Assembly (NCBI GenBank): GCA_039033855.1
Contig: JBCCBV010000002.1
Location: 186,001-250,000 of the forward strand
DNA length: 64,000 bases
Source: JBCCBV01 sp039033855
GTDB lineage: Bacteria; Planctomycetota; Phycisphaerae; Phycisphaerales; Phycisphaeraceae
Reading direction: 5' to 3'
Numbering within the stretch: the stretch's first letter is position 1; each line of letters begins with the position of its first letter. Made by a program: the position numbers and the translations under genes. Below the pieces are notes generated by a model that worked only from the letters and a program-made list of their open reading frames with translations, had not been told where the DNA came from and searched no databases. Shown here one piece after another: positions 26,698 through 33,914 of the stretch.

Positions 26698-27213
26698 ATG
26701 CAGCTCGATTCCCTGATCCGCGACGTGCCCGACTACCCCAAGCCGGGCATCGTCTTCAAAGACATCACCCCGCTTCTGGCCGATCCGGCCGGCCTGGCCA
26801 TGGCCGTGGAGCACATGGCCAACCCCTTCCGCAGTCTGGGCATCCAGGCCGTCTGCGGCGCCGAGTCGCGCGGGTTCATCTTTGGCACCGCCATCGCCCA
26901 GGCGCTGTCCGCCGGCTTCGTGCCCATTCGAAAGCCCGGCAAGCTGCCGCGCGAAGTCAAGTCCATGGACTACGACCTCGAGTACGGCGTGGACAAGCTC
27001 GAAATCCACCACGACGCCGTCGAGCCCGGCATGCGCGTGCTCATGGTCGACGACCTGCTCGCCACCGGCGGCACCCTCCAGGCTTGCTGCAAATTGGTCA
27101 AAGGCCTCGGCGCCGACATCGTCGGCATGACCGTCCTCATCGAGCTGACCTTCCTCCAAGGCCGTGCCAAGGTCGACGACTTCGGCGACGCCCACGCCGT
27201 GCTGACCTACTAA
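26698..27213 (+). CDS. apt: Adenine phosphoribosyltransferase
   Basis: A 171-residue purine-salvage enzyme making AMP from adenine and PRPP. The N-terminal IRDVPDYPKPGIVFKDITPLL block is diagnostic for Apt, the PRPP-binding loop VLMVDDLLATGGTL sits at 114-127, and AESRGFIFG forms the flexible core. Full length. It stands 93 bases after the duplicated exported protein and 22 bases before the CPBP protease. Confidence 0.97.
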   Translation: MQLDSLIRDVPDYPKPGIVFKDITPLLADPAGLAMAVEHMANPFRSLGIQAVCGAESRGFIFGTAIAQALSAGFVPIRKPGKLPREVKSMDYDLEYGVDKLEIHHDAVEPGMRVLMVDDLLATGGTLQACCKLVKGLGADIVGMTVLIELTFLQGRAKVDDFGDAHAVLTY

Positions 27214-27235
27214 CCACGACCCGCGAGCCGACCCC

Positions 27236-28048
27236 GTGCCCCGCACGCGATCCCGGACCCGACAGCCCCGGCCCGTCGCCACGCGCAGCAAGCGCCGCGG
27301 CCCCCCAGCCGTCACGTCGTACTGGGACCGCACGCGCTGGCCGCTCCAGTCGCTCTACTTCCTGCTGCCCTTGCTCATCGCCTACCAGCTCGGCGTGGTG
27401 CTGCTGGCCTCAGGCGCGACCCGCTTGCCGCCGATCTTCGCCGAGTCGCTGCTGTCGCGGTTCTTCGACCTCTTCGGCGTGAGCGGCATCCACCTGCCGG
27501 GGCTGTTCGTCGTCGTCGTGCTCCTGGCCCAGCACGCCGTGACCCGCGACCCCTGGGAAGCCGAGCCCCGGCTCTACGCCGGCATGGCCGTCGAGTCTGT
27601 CCTGCTGGCGATGCCGTTGCTGGCCTTCGCCGCCTTGCTTTCGCGCTACGGGGACCCGGTCGCCGGCCTGGCCGACGCCTTCGCCTCCGCGCCCCCCAAT
27701 GACCCCGTCGCCGACATGGCCTGGAACCAGCGCATCATCATCGCCCTGGGCGCAGGCATCTACGAAGAGCTCGTGTTCCGGCTCATCGCTATCGCCCTGC
27801 TGCACGCCGTGCTCCACGAAGGGCTGCGCCTGAGCCACAAGACCGCCACGCTCGGCGCGGTCGTCCTGAGCTCGGCGGCCTTCGCCGCGTACCACTTCTT
27901 TGGGCCCAACAACGCGTTCGACGCCGCCCGCGCCACGCTCTATGCCGTGGGCGGCGCGTACCTGGCGGCCGTCTACATCCTCCGCGGCTTCGGCGTCGTG
28001 GTCGGCGCCCACGCGGTGTACGACATCATCGTCTTCAGCCAGCACTAA
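27236..28048 (+). CDS. CPBP family intramembrane metalloprotease
   Basis: A 270-residue polytopic protein of the CPBP (Abi, CAAX-processing-like) family, thought to act as glutamic-type intramembrane proteases on bacteriocin-related or other membrane substrates. The motif EE-x3-R is seen in IYEELVFRL, followed by a conserved His in FAAYHFFGPNN and a closing VVGAHAVYDI block. Six to eight hydrophobic segments. GTG start at 27236; a basic 25-residue N-terminus precedes the first helix. Confidence 0.85.
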   Translation: MPRTRSRTRQPRPVATRSKRRGPPAVTSYWDRTRWPLQSLYFLLPLLIAYQLGVVLLASGATRLPPIFAESLLSRFFDLFGVSGIHLPGLFVVVVLLAQHAVTRDPWEAEPRLYAGMAVESVLLAMPLLAFAALLSRYGDPVAGLADAFASAPPNDPVADMAWNQRIIIALGAGIYEELVFRLIAIALLHAVLHEGLRLSHKTATLGAVVLSSAAFAAYHFFGPNNAFDAARATLYAVGGAYLAAVYILRGFGVVVGAHAVYDIIVFSQH

Positions 28049-28068
28049 CCGGCGTCGAACGCAGCCGC

Positions 28069-28623
28069 TTACCGCTCGGCGCACCACTCGAACAGCGACC
28101 GCCACTCGCGGTGCTGCACCGACACCAGCTCGGGGTGCTCGCCGTCGAGCCCTTCGCGCCCCAGCGACATCCGCACCTGGTCCACGTAAGCAAACGGGTC
28201 GTACTTGGCGACATCGGTCCCCGAGCCCGCGCCGCCGCCGGTCAGGTCGATCCGCCGCATCGCCGGGTGGTTGCCCGCCTTCCGATACCAGTACTTGCTG
28301 TTGTCGAAGTCGCCCTCGCGCCGGTGCACGATCGCGTGCCAGTACGAGCCCGTGGGCGTGTTGAGCGCGCCGCAGACCGCGTGGGCCTTGTCGATGTCGT
28401 CCACGAACAGCCAGAGCGCCGCGCACACGTCGGGACGCTCGGCCAGCACGTCCGACGCCACGGCCTCCCCGACCGCCGCCACGGCCTCGGCCAAACCATC
28501 GGGTGCTCCGACCCCGCCCCGGACCAGCAGCCGGCCCATCGCCCGGTCCATCGACAAAACGTCGAACACCGGACGCACCACCGACTCCATCGCATCGCTC
28601 AAGTGCAAGCCGCTCTGTAACAC
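28069..28623 (-). CDS. Conserved hypothetical protein (GDFDNSKYWYRKAG)
   Basis: A soluble protein of about 184 residues with the central motif HAIVHRREGDFDNSKYWYRKAGNHP, one I associate with bacterial proteins of unassigned function. It has no signal peptide or membrane helix. The pattern of His, Arg, Asp and Trp/Tyr residues suggests a nucleic-acid or metal-binding fold, but this is not shown. Starts are ambiguous: GTG 28623 (used), ATG 28590 and TTG 28659 are in frame. It is convergent with the CPBP gene and divergent from cysC. Confidence 0.65.
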   Translation of the reverse strand: MLQSGLHLSDAMESVVRPVFDVLSMDRAMGRLLVRGGVGAPDGLAEAVAAVGEAVASDVLAERPDVCAALWLFVDDIDKAHAVCGALNTPTGSYWHAIVHRREGDFDNSKYWYRKAGNHPAMRRIDLTGGGAGSGTDVAKYDPFAYVDQVRMSLGREGLDGEHPELVSVQHREWRSLFEWCAER

Positions 28624-28730
28624 CGATTCCGCCCTTCCTGATCCCCGGCGGCCACGCAACCCTACGCAGGCACCGGTGCGCGATGATAGAACATCCCCCG
28701 CACCCCGACCCGCCCGCTGCGAGCCCGACG

Positions 28731-29351
28731 ATGAACGCCGACAACCTCACCTGGCACCACGGCGACGTCACCGCCGACCACCGCGCCCAGGCCCTGGGCC
28801 AACGCGGAGCCACACTCTGGTTCACCGGCCTGTCGGGCAGCGGCAAGAGCACCGTCGCGGTCGCCCTCGAACAAGCCCTGCACCAACGCGGCCAACACGC
28901 CTACCGACTCGACGGCGACAACGTCCGCCTCGGCCTGTGCGCCAACCTGTCGTTCTCCCCCGAAGACCGCGACGAAAACATCCGACGCATCGGCGAGGTC
29001 GCCAAGCTCTTCGCCGACGCCGGCCTGATCTGCCTGTGCTCGTTCGTCAGCCCGTACCGCGACGCACGGCAACGCGTCCGCGACACCCACCAAGAGGCCG
29101 ATCCACCCCTGCCGTTCTTCGAGGTCTACATCGACGTGCCCGTCGAAGTCGCCGAGGCCCGCGACCCCAAGGGCCTGTACCAAAAAGCCCGCGAAGGAAA
29201 AATCGCCGACTTCACCGGCGTCAGCGCACCCTTCGAAGCGCCCCAGCAGCCTGAACTCCGTTTGCCCACACACGAACGCACGCTCGATCAAAGCGTGCAA
29301 CAGCTGCTCAAGATGCTCGAAGACGCAGGCGTCATCCCCGCGGGCGGCTAG
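28731..29351 (+). CDS. cysC: Adenylylsulfate (APS) kinase
   Basis: A 206-residue stand-alone APS kinase that phosphorylates adenylylsulfate to PAPS, the universal sulfate donor. P-loop GLSGSGKST at 33-41; LDGDNVRLGLCANLSFSPEDRDENIRR, FVSPYRDARQRVR and KGLYQKAREG blocks match CysC. No sulfurylase (CysD/CysN) gene is near, so sulfate activation is completed from another locus, and PAPS may supply sulfotransferases, common in planctomycetes. Confidence 0.95.
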   Translation: MNADNLTWHHGDVTADHRAQALGQRGATLWFTGLSGSGKSTVAVALEQALHQRGQHAYRLDGDNVRLGLCANLSFSPEDRDENIRRIGEVAKLFADAGLICLCSFVSPYRDARQRVRDTHQEADPPLPFFEVYIDVPVEVAEARDPKGLYQKAREGKIADFTGVSAPFEAPQQPELRLPTHERTLDQSVQQLLKMLEDAGVIPAGG

Positions 29352-29411
29352 ACCGAATACGGCCCCACGGCCGTCTGGCCACCCACAACCACCCCAGCAG
29401 GCGGAGCCGGT

Positions 29412-29777
29412 TCAACGCCGACGCCCACCGCGACGGTCATCTTCGTCACCGTCGCTATTGCCCGAGTCGAACAGCGACGCGATGTCGATCACCCGCAACG
29501 GCACCAACCCCTGCCGACGGGCCGTGGTGTTGTAGATAATCAGCTCGCCCTGGCTGTTGAGAAAAAACAGGCTTTCCTCGCCGGATCGCGTGATCGCCGT
29601 GAGTGCGGTGAAGCCCTGCCCGGTCACCACCACCGACGCCTGGGCCGGCTCGTCAGACCACCGCTGCAAGCCCAGAACCGTCACGCAACCGGCCAAAATC
29701 AGCGCGCTGCACGTCAGGCCCCGGGCCCAACCCGCTTCACGCGCCGAATGCCGACCACCCGTGTTCGATTGGCTCAT
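29412..29777 (-). CDS. Small exported protein, downstream member of a paralogous pair
   Basis: A 121-residue protein with an N-terminal hydrophobic segment (about 20-38) and then a short beta-rich domain: VVVTGQGFTALTAITRSG, then LFFLNSQGELIIYN. The tail is acidic, then Arg-rich. GGGAG lies eight bases before the ATG at 29777. That ATG overlaps the stop of the next gene upstream (ATGA). The layout of a membrane segment then VSG/VTG, a YVIE- or AITR-type strand and F-[YL]-FNS resembles that neighbour, so the two are probably paralogues. No family is recognised. Confidence 0.65.
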   Translation of the reverse strand: MSQSNTGGRHSAREAGWARGLTCSALILAGCVTVLGLQRWSDEPAQASVVVTGQGFTALTAITRSGEESLFFLNSQGELIIYNTTARRQGLVPLRVIDIASLFDSGNSDGDEDDRRGGRRR

Positions 29778-30079
29778 CGCGAGTTCTCCCGGAGTTCCTG
29801 CAGGTCTTGGGTGATGCTCCGGCCGCCCAGCAGTTCCACCTGTTTGTTGTTGCTGTTGAAGTAGAAGCCCACCATCCGACCCGACGTGGTTTCGATGACG
29901 TAAACCGCCTGCTGGTCCAGCCCGTTCACCAGGCCGGAAACCATGATGTAGTTCGCCCCGCCGCCAAAGCCCTGGGCCTCGGCCGGCTTGGGTTCCACGC
30001 CGCCCTGCCAAAGCAAGGCCGCGGCCGCCAACAGCGCCGCGTTGATCAAGCCCAAGGCGCCCAACCGTCGCTTATCCAT
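29774..30079 (-). CDS. Small exported protein, upstream member of a paralogous pair
   Basis: A 101-residue protein with an N-terminal hydrophobic segment (about 6-24), a short Pro/Lys linker, then MVSGLVNGLDQQAVYVIETTS and GFYFNSNNKQ, ending in a charged helix. Its stop overlaps the start of the downstream paralogue by four bases. It may be a sensor or accessory subunit anchored in the membrane with a small periplasmic domain, but nothing identifies a function. ATG 30079 is used; a start nine codons earlier is possible. Confidence 0.65.
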   Translation of the reverse strand: MDKRRLGALGLINAALLAAAALLWQGGVEPKPAEAQGFGGGANYIMVSGLVNGLDQQAVYVIETTSGRMVGFYFNSNNKQVELLGGRSITQDLQELRENSR

Positions 30080-30143
30080 CGCCGACGCTCCCTTCAAGAC
30101 CCGCACGGCTTGAGCCGCCGAGCCGGTCAGTCAAAATAAACAC

Positions 30144-30344
30144 TCAGTCCTGATGGCCGCGCCGGGGCGACATAAAGCTGACTGTGCCCGCGATCGCCGT
30201 CAGCACAATGGCCGTCACGATGTAAATCCAGGCCCCGCCGGCGTCGAGCCGGCCCGCTTCGGGCGTCGGTTGAGCTGCGGCCGAGCCGCATGCCAGAGCC
30301 GCCAGAGCCGCCGTCCACGCCATCGCAAAAGATCGCTTGCACAT
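30144..30344 (-). CDS. Very small membrane protein
   Basis: A 66-residue protein: a signal-like segment ending near SAAAQ (residue 25), a short linker with one Trp, then a single membrane helix (about 38-57) and a basic tail SPRRGHQD. It lies 64 bases upstream of the paired small exported proteins on the same strand and is a likely member of their operon. It is divergent from plsY, whose start is about 72 bases away. No family is recognised. Confidence 0.55.
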   Translation of the reverse strand: MCKRSFAMAWTAALAALACGSAAAQPTPEAGRLDAGGAWIYIVTAIVLTAIAGTVSFMSPRRGHQD

Positions 30345-30416
30345 GCCCTCACGATAAGCTCGACCGGCCGTCGCCACAACGCCCCGCCCCCGAGAAGCCC
30401 CAGCCGAAACCCCGCC

Positions 30417-31142
30417 ATGCACCCCGACCCCGCGGCCGCCGCCGGCTTTGTCCTCGCCGCCTACCTCTTGGGCGCCACCCCCTTCGCCCTGCTGCTGGGC
30501 AAGCTGCACGGCGTCGACATCCGCGACTACGGCTCGGGGAACGTCGGCGCCACCAACCTCGGCCGGGCCCTGGGCAGCAAGACCTGGGGCGTCGTCTGCT
30601 TTTTCCTCGACCTTGGCAAAGGACTGGGCCCCACCCTCGCTTATGGGCTGACCTACGGGCCGCTGAACCCCGGCCGGGCGCCGGGCGCCGTCGCGACCGG
30701 GCTGTGGGTCGCCGTCGCCGCCGCCGCCGTGCTGGGACACATCTTCTCGCCCTATCTGAAGTTCAAGGGAGGCAAGGGCGCGGCCACCGGGCTCGGCGCC
30801 ACGCTCGGCCTCTGGCCCACCCTGACCGCCGCGGCGGGCGTCGCCTTCCTGCTCTGGTTCGCCGTCACCAAAAAGACCGGCTACGTCGGCCTGGCCAGCG
30901 TTTTGGCCGCCGCCAGCCTGACCCCCGCCGGCCTGATCCTCGGCCCCGCCCTCGGACGGCCGTGGAACGAAACCGCCGTGTTCCTCGCCGTCGCCGTCGC
31001 CCTGGGCGCCCTGGTCATCTTCCGACACAAGGGCAACCTCCAAAGGCTGCGCCAAGGCGCCGAGTCCCGCGTCGCCTGGGGCGGACCCAAAGCGAAACCC
31101 AACGACGGTAAGCCCGCCAAGGCTTCGCGCCGGGACAACTGA
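30417..31142 (+). CDS. plsY: Acyl-phosphate glycerol-3-phosphate acyltransferase PlsY
   Basis: A 241-residue polytopic inner-membrane enzyme making lysophosphatidic acid from acyl phosphate and glycerol 3-phosphate. The three cytosolic motifs are present: DYGSGNVGATNLGR, HIFSPYLKFKGGKGAATG and the late RHKGNLQRL. The ATG at 30417 is chosen by family length. A 30-residue basic tail follows the last helix. It is convergent with the transketolase gene. Confidence 0.96.
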   Translation: MHPDPAAAAGFVLAAYLLGATPFALLLGKLHGVDIRDYGSGNVGATNLGRALGSKTWGVVCFFLDLGKGLGPTLAYGLTYGPLNPGRAPGAVATGLWVAVAAAAVLGHIFSPYLKFKGGKGAATGLGATLGLWPTLTAAAGVAFLLWFAVTKKTGYVGLASVLAAASLTPAGLILGPALGRPWNETAVFLAVAVALGALVIFRHKGNLQRLRQGAESRVAWGGPKAKPNDGKPAKASRRDN

Positions 31143-31172
31143 CTTCACTGGGTCGGGGGTACTTCCGGGGGA

Positions 31173-33104
31173 TTAGCCCACCAACGTCTTGAACGCCCCG
31201 GCAATACCCTCCGGGTTCAGACCCTGGTGGTCCATCTGCCGCCACAGCCCGCCCATGCCCTCTTTGCCCACGCCGACGTGGTTGTACTTGCCGGCGAAAC
31301 CGCGCTTGAGCAGTTCCGTCCCGAACCGGCTGCCCAGCCCGGTCTTGAGGTTGAACTCCTCGGCCACCAAAACCGCCGGGCTCGCCGCCAGGCGTTTCAT
31401 CATCGACTCGTCCATCACATTGAGCGTGGCCTTACACACCAGACCCACGTCTTGCCCAGCGTCGCGCAGCGCGTGCACCGCGCCCCACGCACGGTGCAGC
31501 GTCGAGCCGAAGCTCACCACGTACCCCGCCGAGCCCTCGGCGAGCAGGTCGTCCTTGCCCGGCTCGAACACGTACCCGTCGCCGAACACCTCGCCCCCAT
31601 CAAGCGAAGCCAGCACCGGCGTCGACGACCGGTTGCTGAACACAAACCGCAGGCCCGGGTCGCCAAACACCCGCTCCACGCACTTGCCGAACTGCAGAGG
31701 GTCGCCCGGGAAATACACCCGCGTCGTGTCCCCGCCGTCCTCGGGCAACTCCGCGATGCCGCCGTCGGCGAACAGGTTGTTGATGCCGAAGTGACACGTG
31801 TTGTCGGCCATGTCGTCCACCCCCGCGTGGCTGAAGTGGCACAGCACGTTGCAAAAGTTCAGCCGGGCCATGGTGATCTCGCTGACCACCATTTCCAGGA
31901 AAGCCGAGAACGTTGAAAACACGCCCTGACGGCCCGGGTCGAACCCAAAGCCCGCAGCCGCCGAAAAGTTGCCCCGCTCCATGATCCCGCCGAGCACGAA
32001 AACCTCGGGAAACGCCTTGCGGATCGCCGCCAGCCCGGTCGACCCCTCCAGGTCGCAGTCGAAGACCTTGACCGTCTTGAGCCGCTCTTCTGGGCTCATC
32101 TTCTCGAGAATCTTGACCATCGCCGTACCGAACAGCGAGCGGTTTTTGTCCGACTTGTCGGTCGAGCCGGCGTACACCGGCCGGGGGTCGGCTTTGTCGG
32201 CCGACTCGAGCATCGCCGCCGCCGCCGCGTGACCCTTGGCCTTCAAGTACGGGATCGCCAGCTTGCCCGAAATCACATCGTGCCCGTGGATCGACCCTTC
32301 GAGCCCCTCGATCCCCACCGCCATCTTCCGCTTGTTCATCAAGGCGATCGGGCCGGGCGTCGTGATCGCTTTGGCCATCCGCGCGAACAAGCCTTCCAGG
32401 TCTTCGCCATCACCGGTGTCCACCGCCAAGCCGTGGCCCGCCAACGTCTGGCTCACGTCGTACCCCTGCAGGTAGTCCGACGGGTGACCGGCGATCGTCA
32501 CGTCGTTGTCGTCAATCAGCAGCTTGACGTTCAGCCCCTGCGCCACCGCGAGACGCGCGGCCTCGGCGTCGTTACCCTCTTGCTGCGACCCATCCGACCC
32601 CAGGCAAATCACGCTCGCGTCCGGGTGCGCCATCGCCACGCCGTTGACCATCGGCCACATGTGACCCAACCGGCCCGAGCTGAACTGCACGCCCGGCGTG
32701 AACCCGCGCTCCGGGTGGCCCGGCAGGTGCTCCCCGAACTCCCGGTAATGCAACAACCGCTCGGCCGGCATGTCACCCCGCAACACGCTAATCAGGTACT
32801 GCGTCGCCACCCGGTGGCCCGCCTCGTCGAAGAACACCGGCACCACCTGTGGCGCATCGGGGTTCTCCGCCCCGAACCGCATGAAGCCGTCGGCGATCAG
32901 CACCTCAGGCACCGTGTCGTAAGGCCCGCCGGTGTGCCCGCCGTACCCACGCACCCCGCCGAGCGCCGTGAAGAACACAATCGCCTCTCGGCAGAGCGCC
33001 ACGTTGGCCTCGAGCACCGCCTTCTGCTCGGCCGTCAACGAACCCGCGCGCGGGTCGAGCGGCAACGGCTGATACTTCGACAGGTCGATCGGGAACTCGG
33101 CCAT
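31173..33104 (-). CDS. Transketolase-like thiamine-diphosphate enzyme
   Basis: A 643-residue enzyme with all three transketolase domains in one chain. The thiamine-diphosphate region has CLGSDGSQQEGNDAEA, where Gly-Asp normally reads GDG; here the core is GSDG. HTGGPYD, SSGRLGHMWPM and the pyrimidine-domain FSHAGVDDMADNTCHFGI are visible. The chain is atypical beside E. coli TktA and resembles a divergent planctomycete lineage. GGAGATG precedes the ATG. It may serve the pentose phosphate pathway; a different donor specificity cannot be excluded. Confidence 0.82.
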   Translation of the reverse strand: MAEFPIDLSKYQPLPLDPRAGSLTAEQKAVLEANVALCREAIVFFTALGGVRGYGGHTGGPYDTVPEVLIADGFMRFGAENPDAPQVVPVFFDEAGHRVATQYLISVLRGDMPAERLLHYREFGEHLPGHPERGFTPGVQFSSGRLGHMWPMVNGVAMAHPDASVICLGSDGSQQEGNDAEAARLAVAQGLNVKLLIDDNDVTIAGHPSDYLQGYDVSQTLAGHGLAVDTGDGEDLEGLFARMAKAITTPGPIALMNKRKMAVGIEGLEGSIHGHDVISGKLAIPYLKAKGHAAAAAMLESADKADPRPVYAGSTDKSDKNRSLFGTAMVKILEKMSPEERLKTVKVFDCDLEGSTGLAAIRKAFPEVFVLGGIMERGNFSAAAGFGFDPGRQGVFSTFSAFLEMVVSEITMARLNFCNVLCHFSHAGVDDMADNTCHFGINNLFADGGIAELPEDGGDTTRVYFPGDPLQFGKCVERVFGDPGLRFVFSNRSSTPVLASLDGGEVFGDGYVFEPGKDDLLAEGSAGYVVSFGSTLHRAWGAVHALRDAGQDVGLVCKATLNVMDESMMKRLAASPAVLVAEEFNLKTGLGSRFGTELLKRGFAGKYNHVGVGKEGMGGLWRQMDHQGLNPEGIAGAFKTLVG

Positions 33105-33260
33105 TGGACATCTCCAAAGCAAGGGGCACAGGCAAGGGTCGTAAGACAAGGTCGCAGGCAACCGCCGCCGAGCACGGGCCCGACGTTCCAACACGCTTGA
33201 TACACCAAATCCCCCGACCGAACCGCCAAGCCCACCCCGCCTCACCCGACCTTCACGCCT

Positions 33261-33914
33261 TTATCCGTCCAACCGGCCGCGGATCAACGCCAGAAGCTCG
33301 CCCTCCAAGTGCACGTCGCGGCCCACCGGCCGCCAGTCCCCCGCCGTCACCCCGCGGGCCTCCCACTCCTCCGGCAGGGCCGACATCTCCACAAACCCCC
33401 GACGCGAAGACCCGTTGATCCGACGCAGCGCCGGGTCGTACCGCTCGATGTCCACCACCACCGACAACCGGTACCGCTCGGCCGGGCCCGAAGACCCGTC
33501 CGCCGGGTCCACCCGCACCCGCGCCACCCGACGCAGCCGCCCCAGCGTCGATCGCCACGCCAAGTCTTCTTCCTGCTCGACCTTCGACCAGACGTCGAGC
33601 ACGATCGGAGACTCCTGCGGCGACGACGTCACCCGGCCCATCCGATGGTCGTTGCGCCCCACCGCAAACCCGCGCTCCTTGAGCGTCACGTAAGCCGCAG
33701 CAAGCGCCGATTCATACGACCCCGCCGAAAGCTCAAACCCCTCAACCGGTTCGGACAGATGTGAAGACGGCCGCGTGCCCGGCTGGGTTCCGGCATTGGC
33801 CAAGCCTTGGGTCTCCGCCGCGCCTGGCTGGCCCGGGTCTTCCCACGAAGCGCACCCCACCGTCGCGGCCATCAACCCCGCCGCCAACGCATTCGCTGCC
33901 AGAACACGCTTCAC
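33261..33914 (-). CDS. Putative lipoprotein, last gene of the SPFH/ABC operon
   Basis: A 217-residue protein with a lipobox at Cys21 (AATVGC), then a Gly/Pro/Thr-rich linker and a mixed alpha/beta domain of about 150 residues. No family is recognised. Its start overlaps the stop of the upstream 692-residue gene (ATGA), so both are co-translated. The operon context puts it in the envelope, perhaps as an outer- or inner-membrane anchored partner of the ABC/SPFH assembly. Confidence 0.7.
   Translation of the reverse strand: MKRVLAANALAAGLMAATVGCASWEDPGQPGAAETQGLANAGTQPGTRPSSHLSEPVEGFELSAGSYESALAAAYVTLKERGFAVGRNDHRMGRVTSSPQESPIVLDVWSKVEQEEDLAWRSTLGRLRRVARVRVDPADGSSGPAERYRLSVVVDIERYDPALRRINGSSRRGFVEMSALPEEWEARGVTAGDWRPVGRDVHLEGELLALIRGRLDG

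Noticed and set aside
24508..27333. A 941-codon open frame on the minus strand
   Set aside because: It crosses murA in another frame and runs antisense to the duplicated exported protein and apt; composition is Gly/Val/Asp/His noise typical of shadows.
29352..29411. GGCC-rich hairpin between cysC and the small exported gene
   Set aside because: Short competing pairings and no T-tract on either strand.
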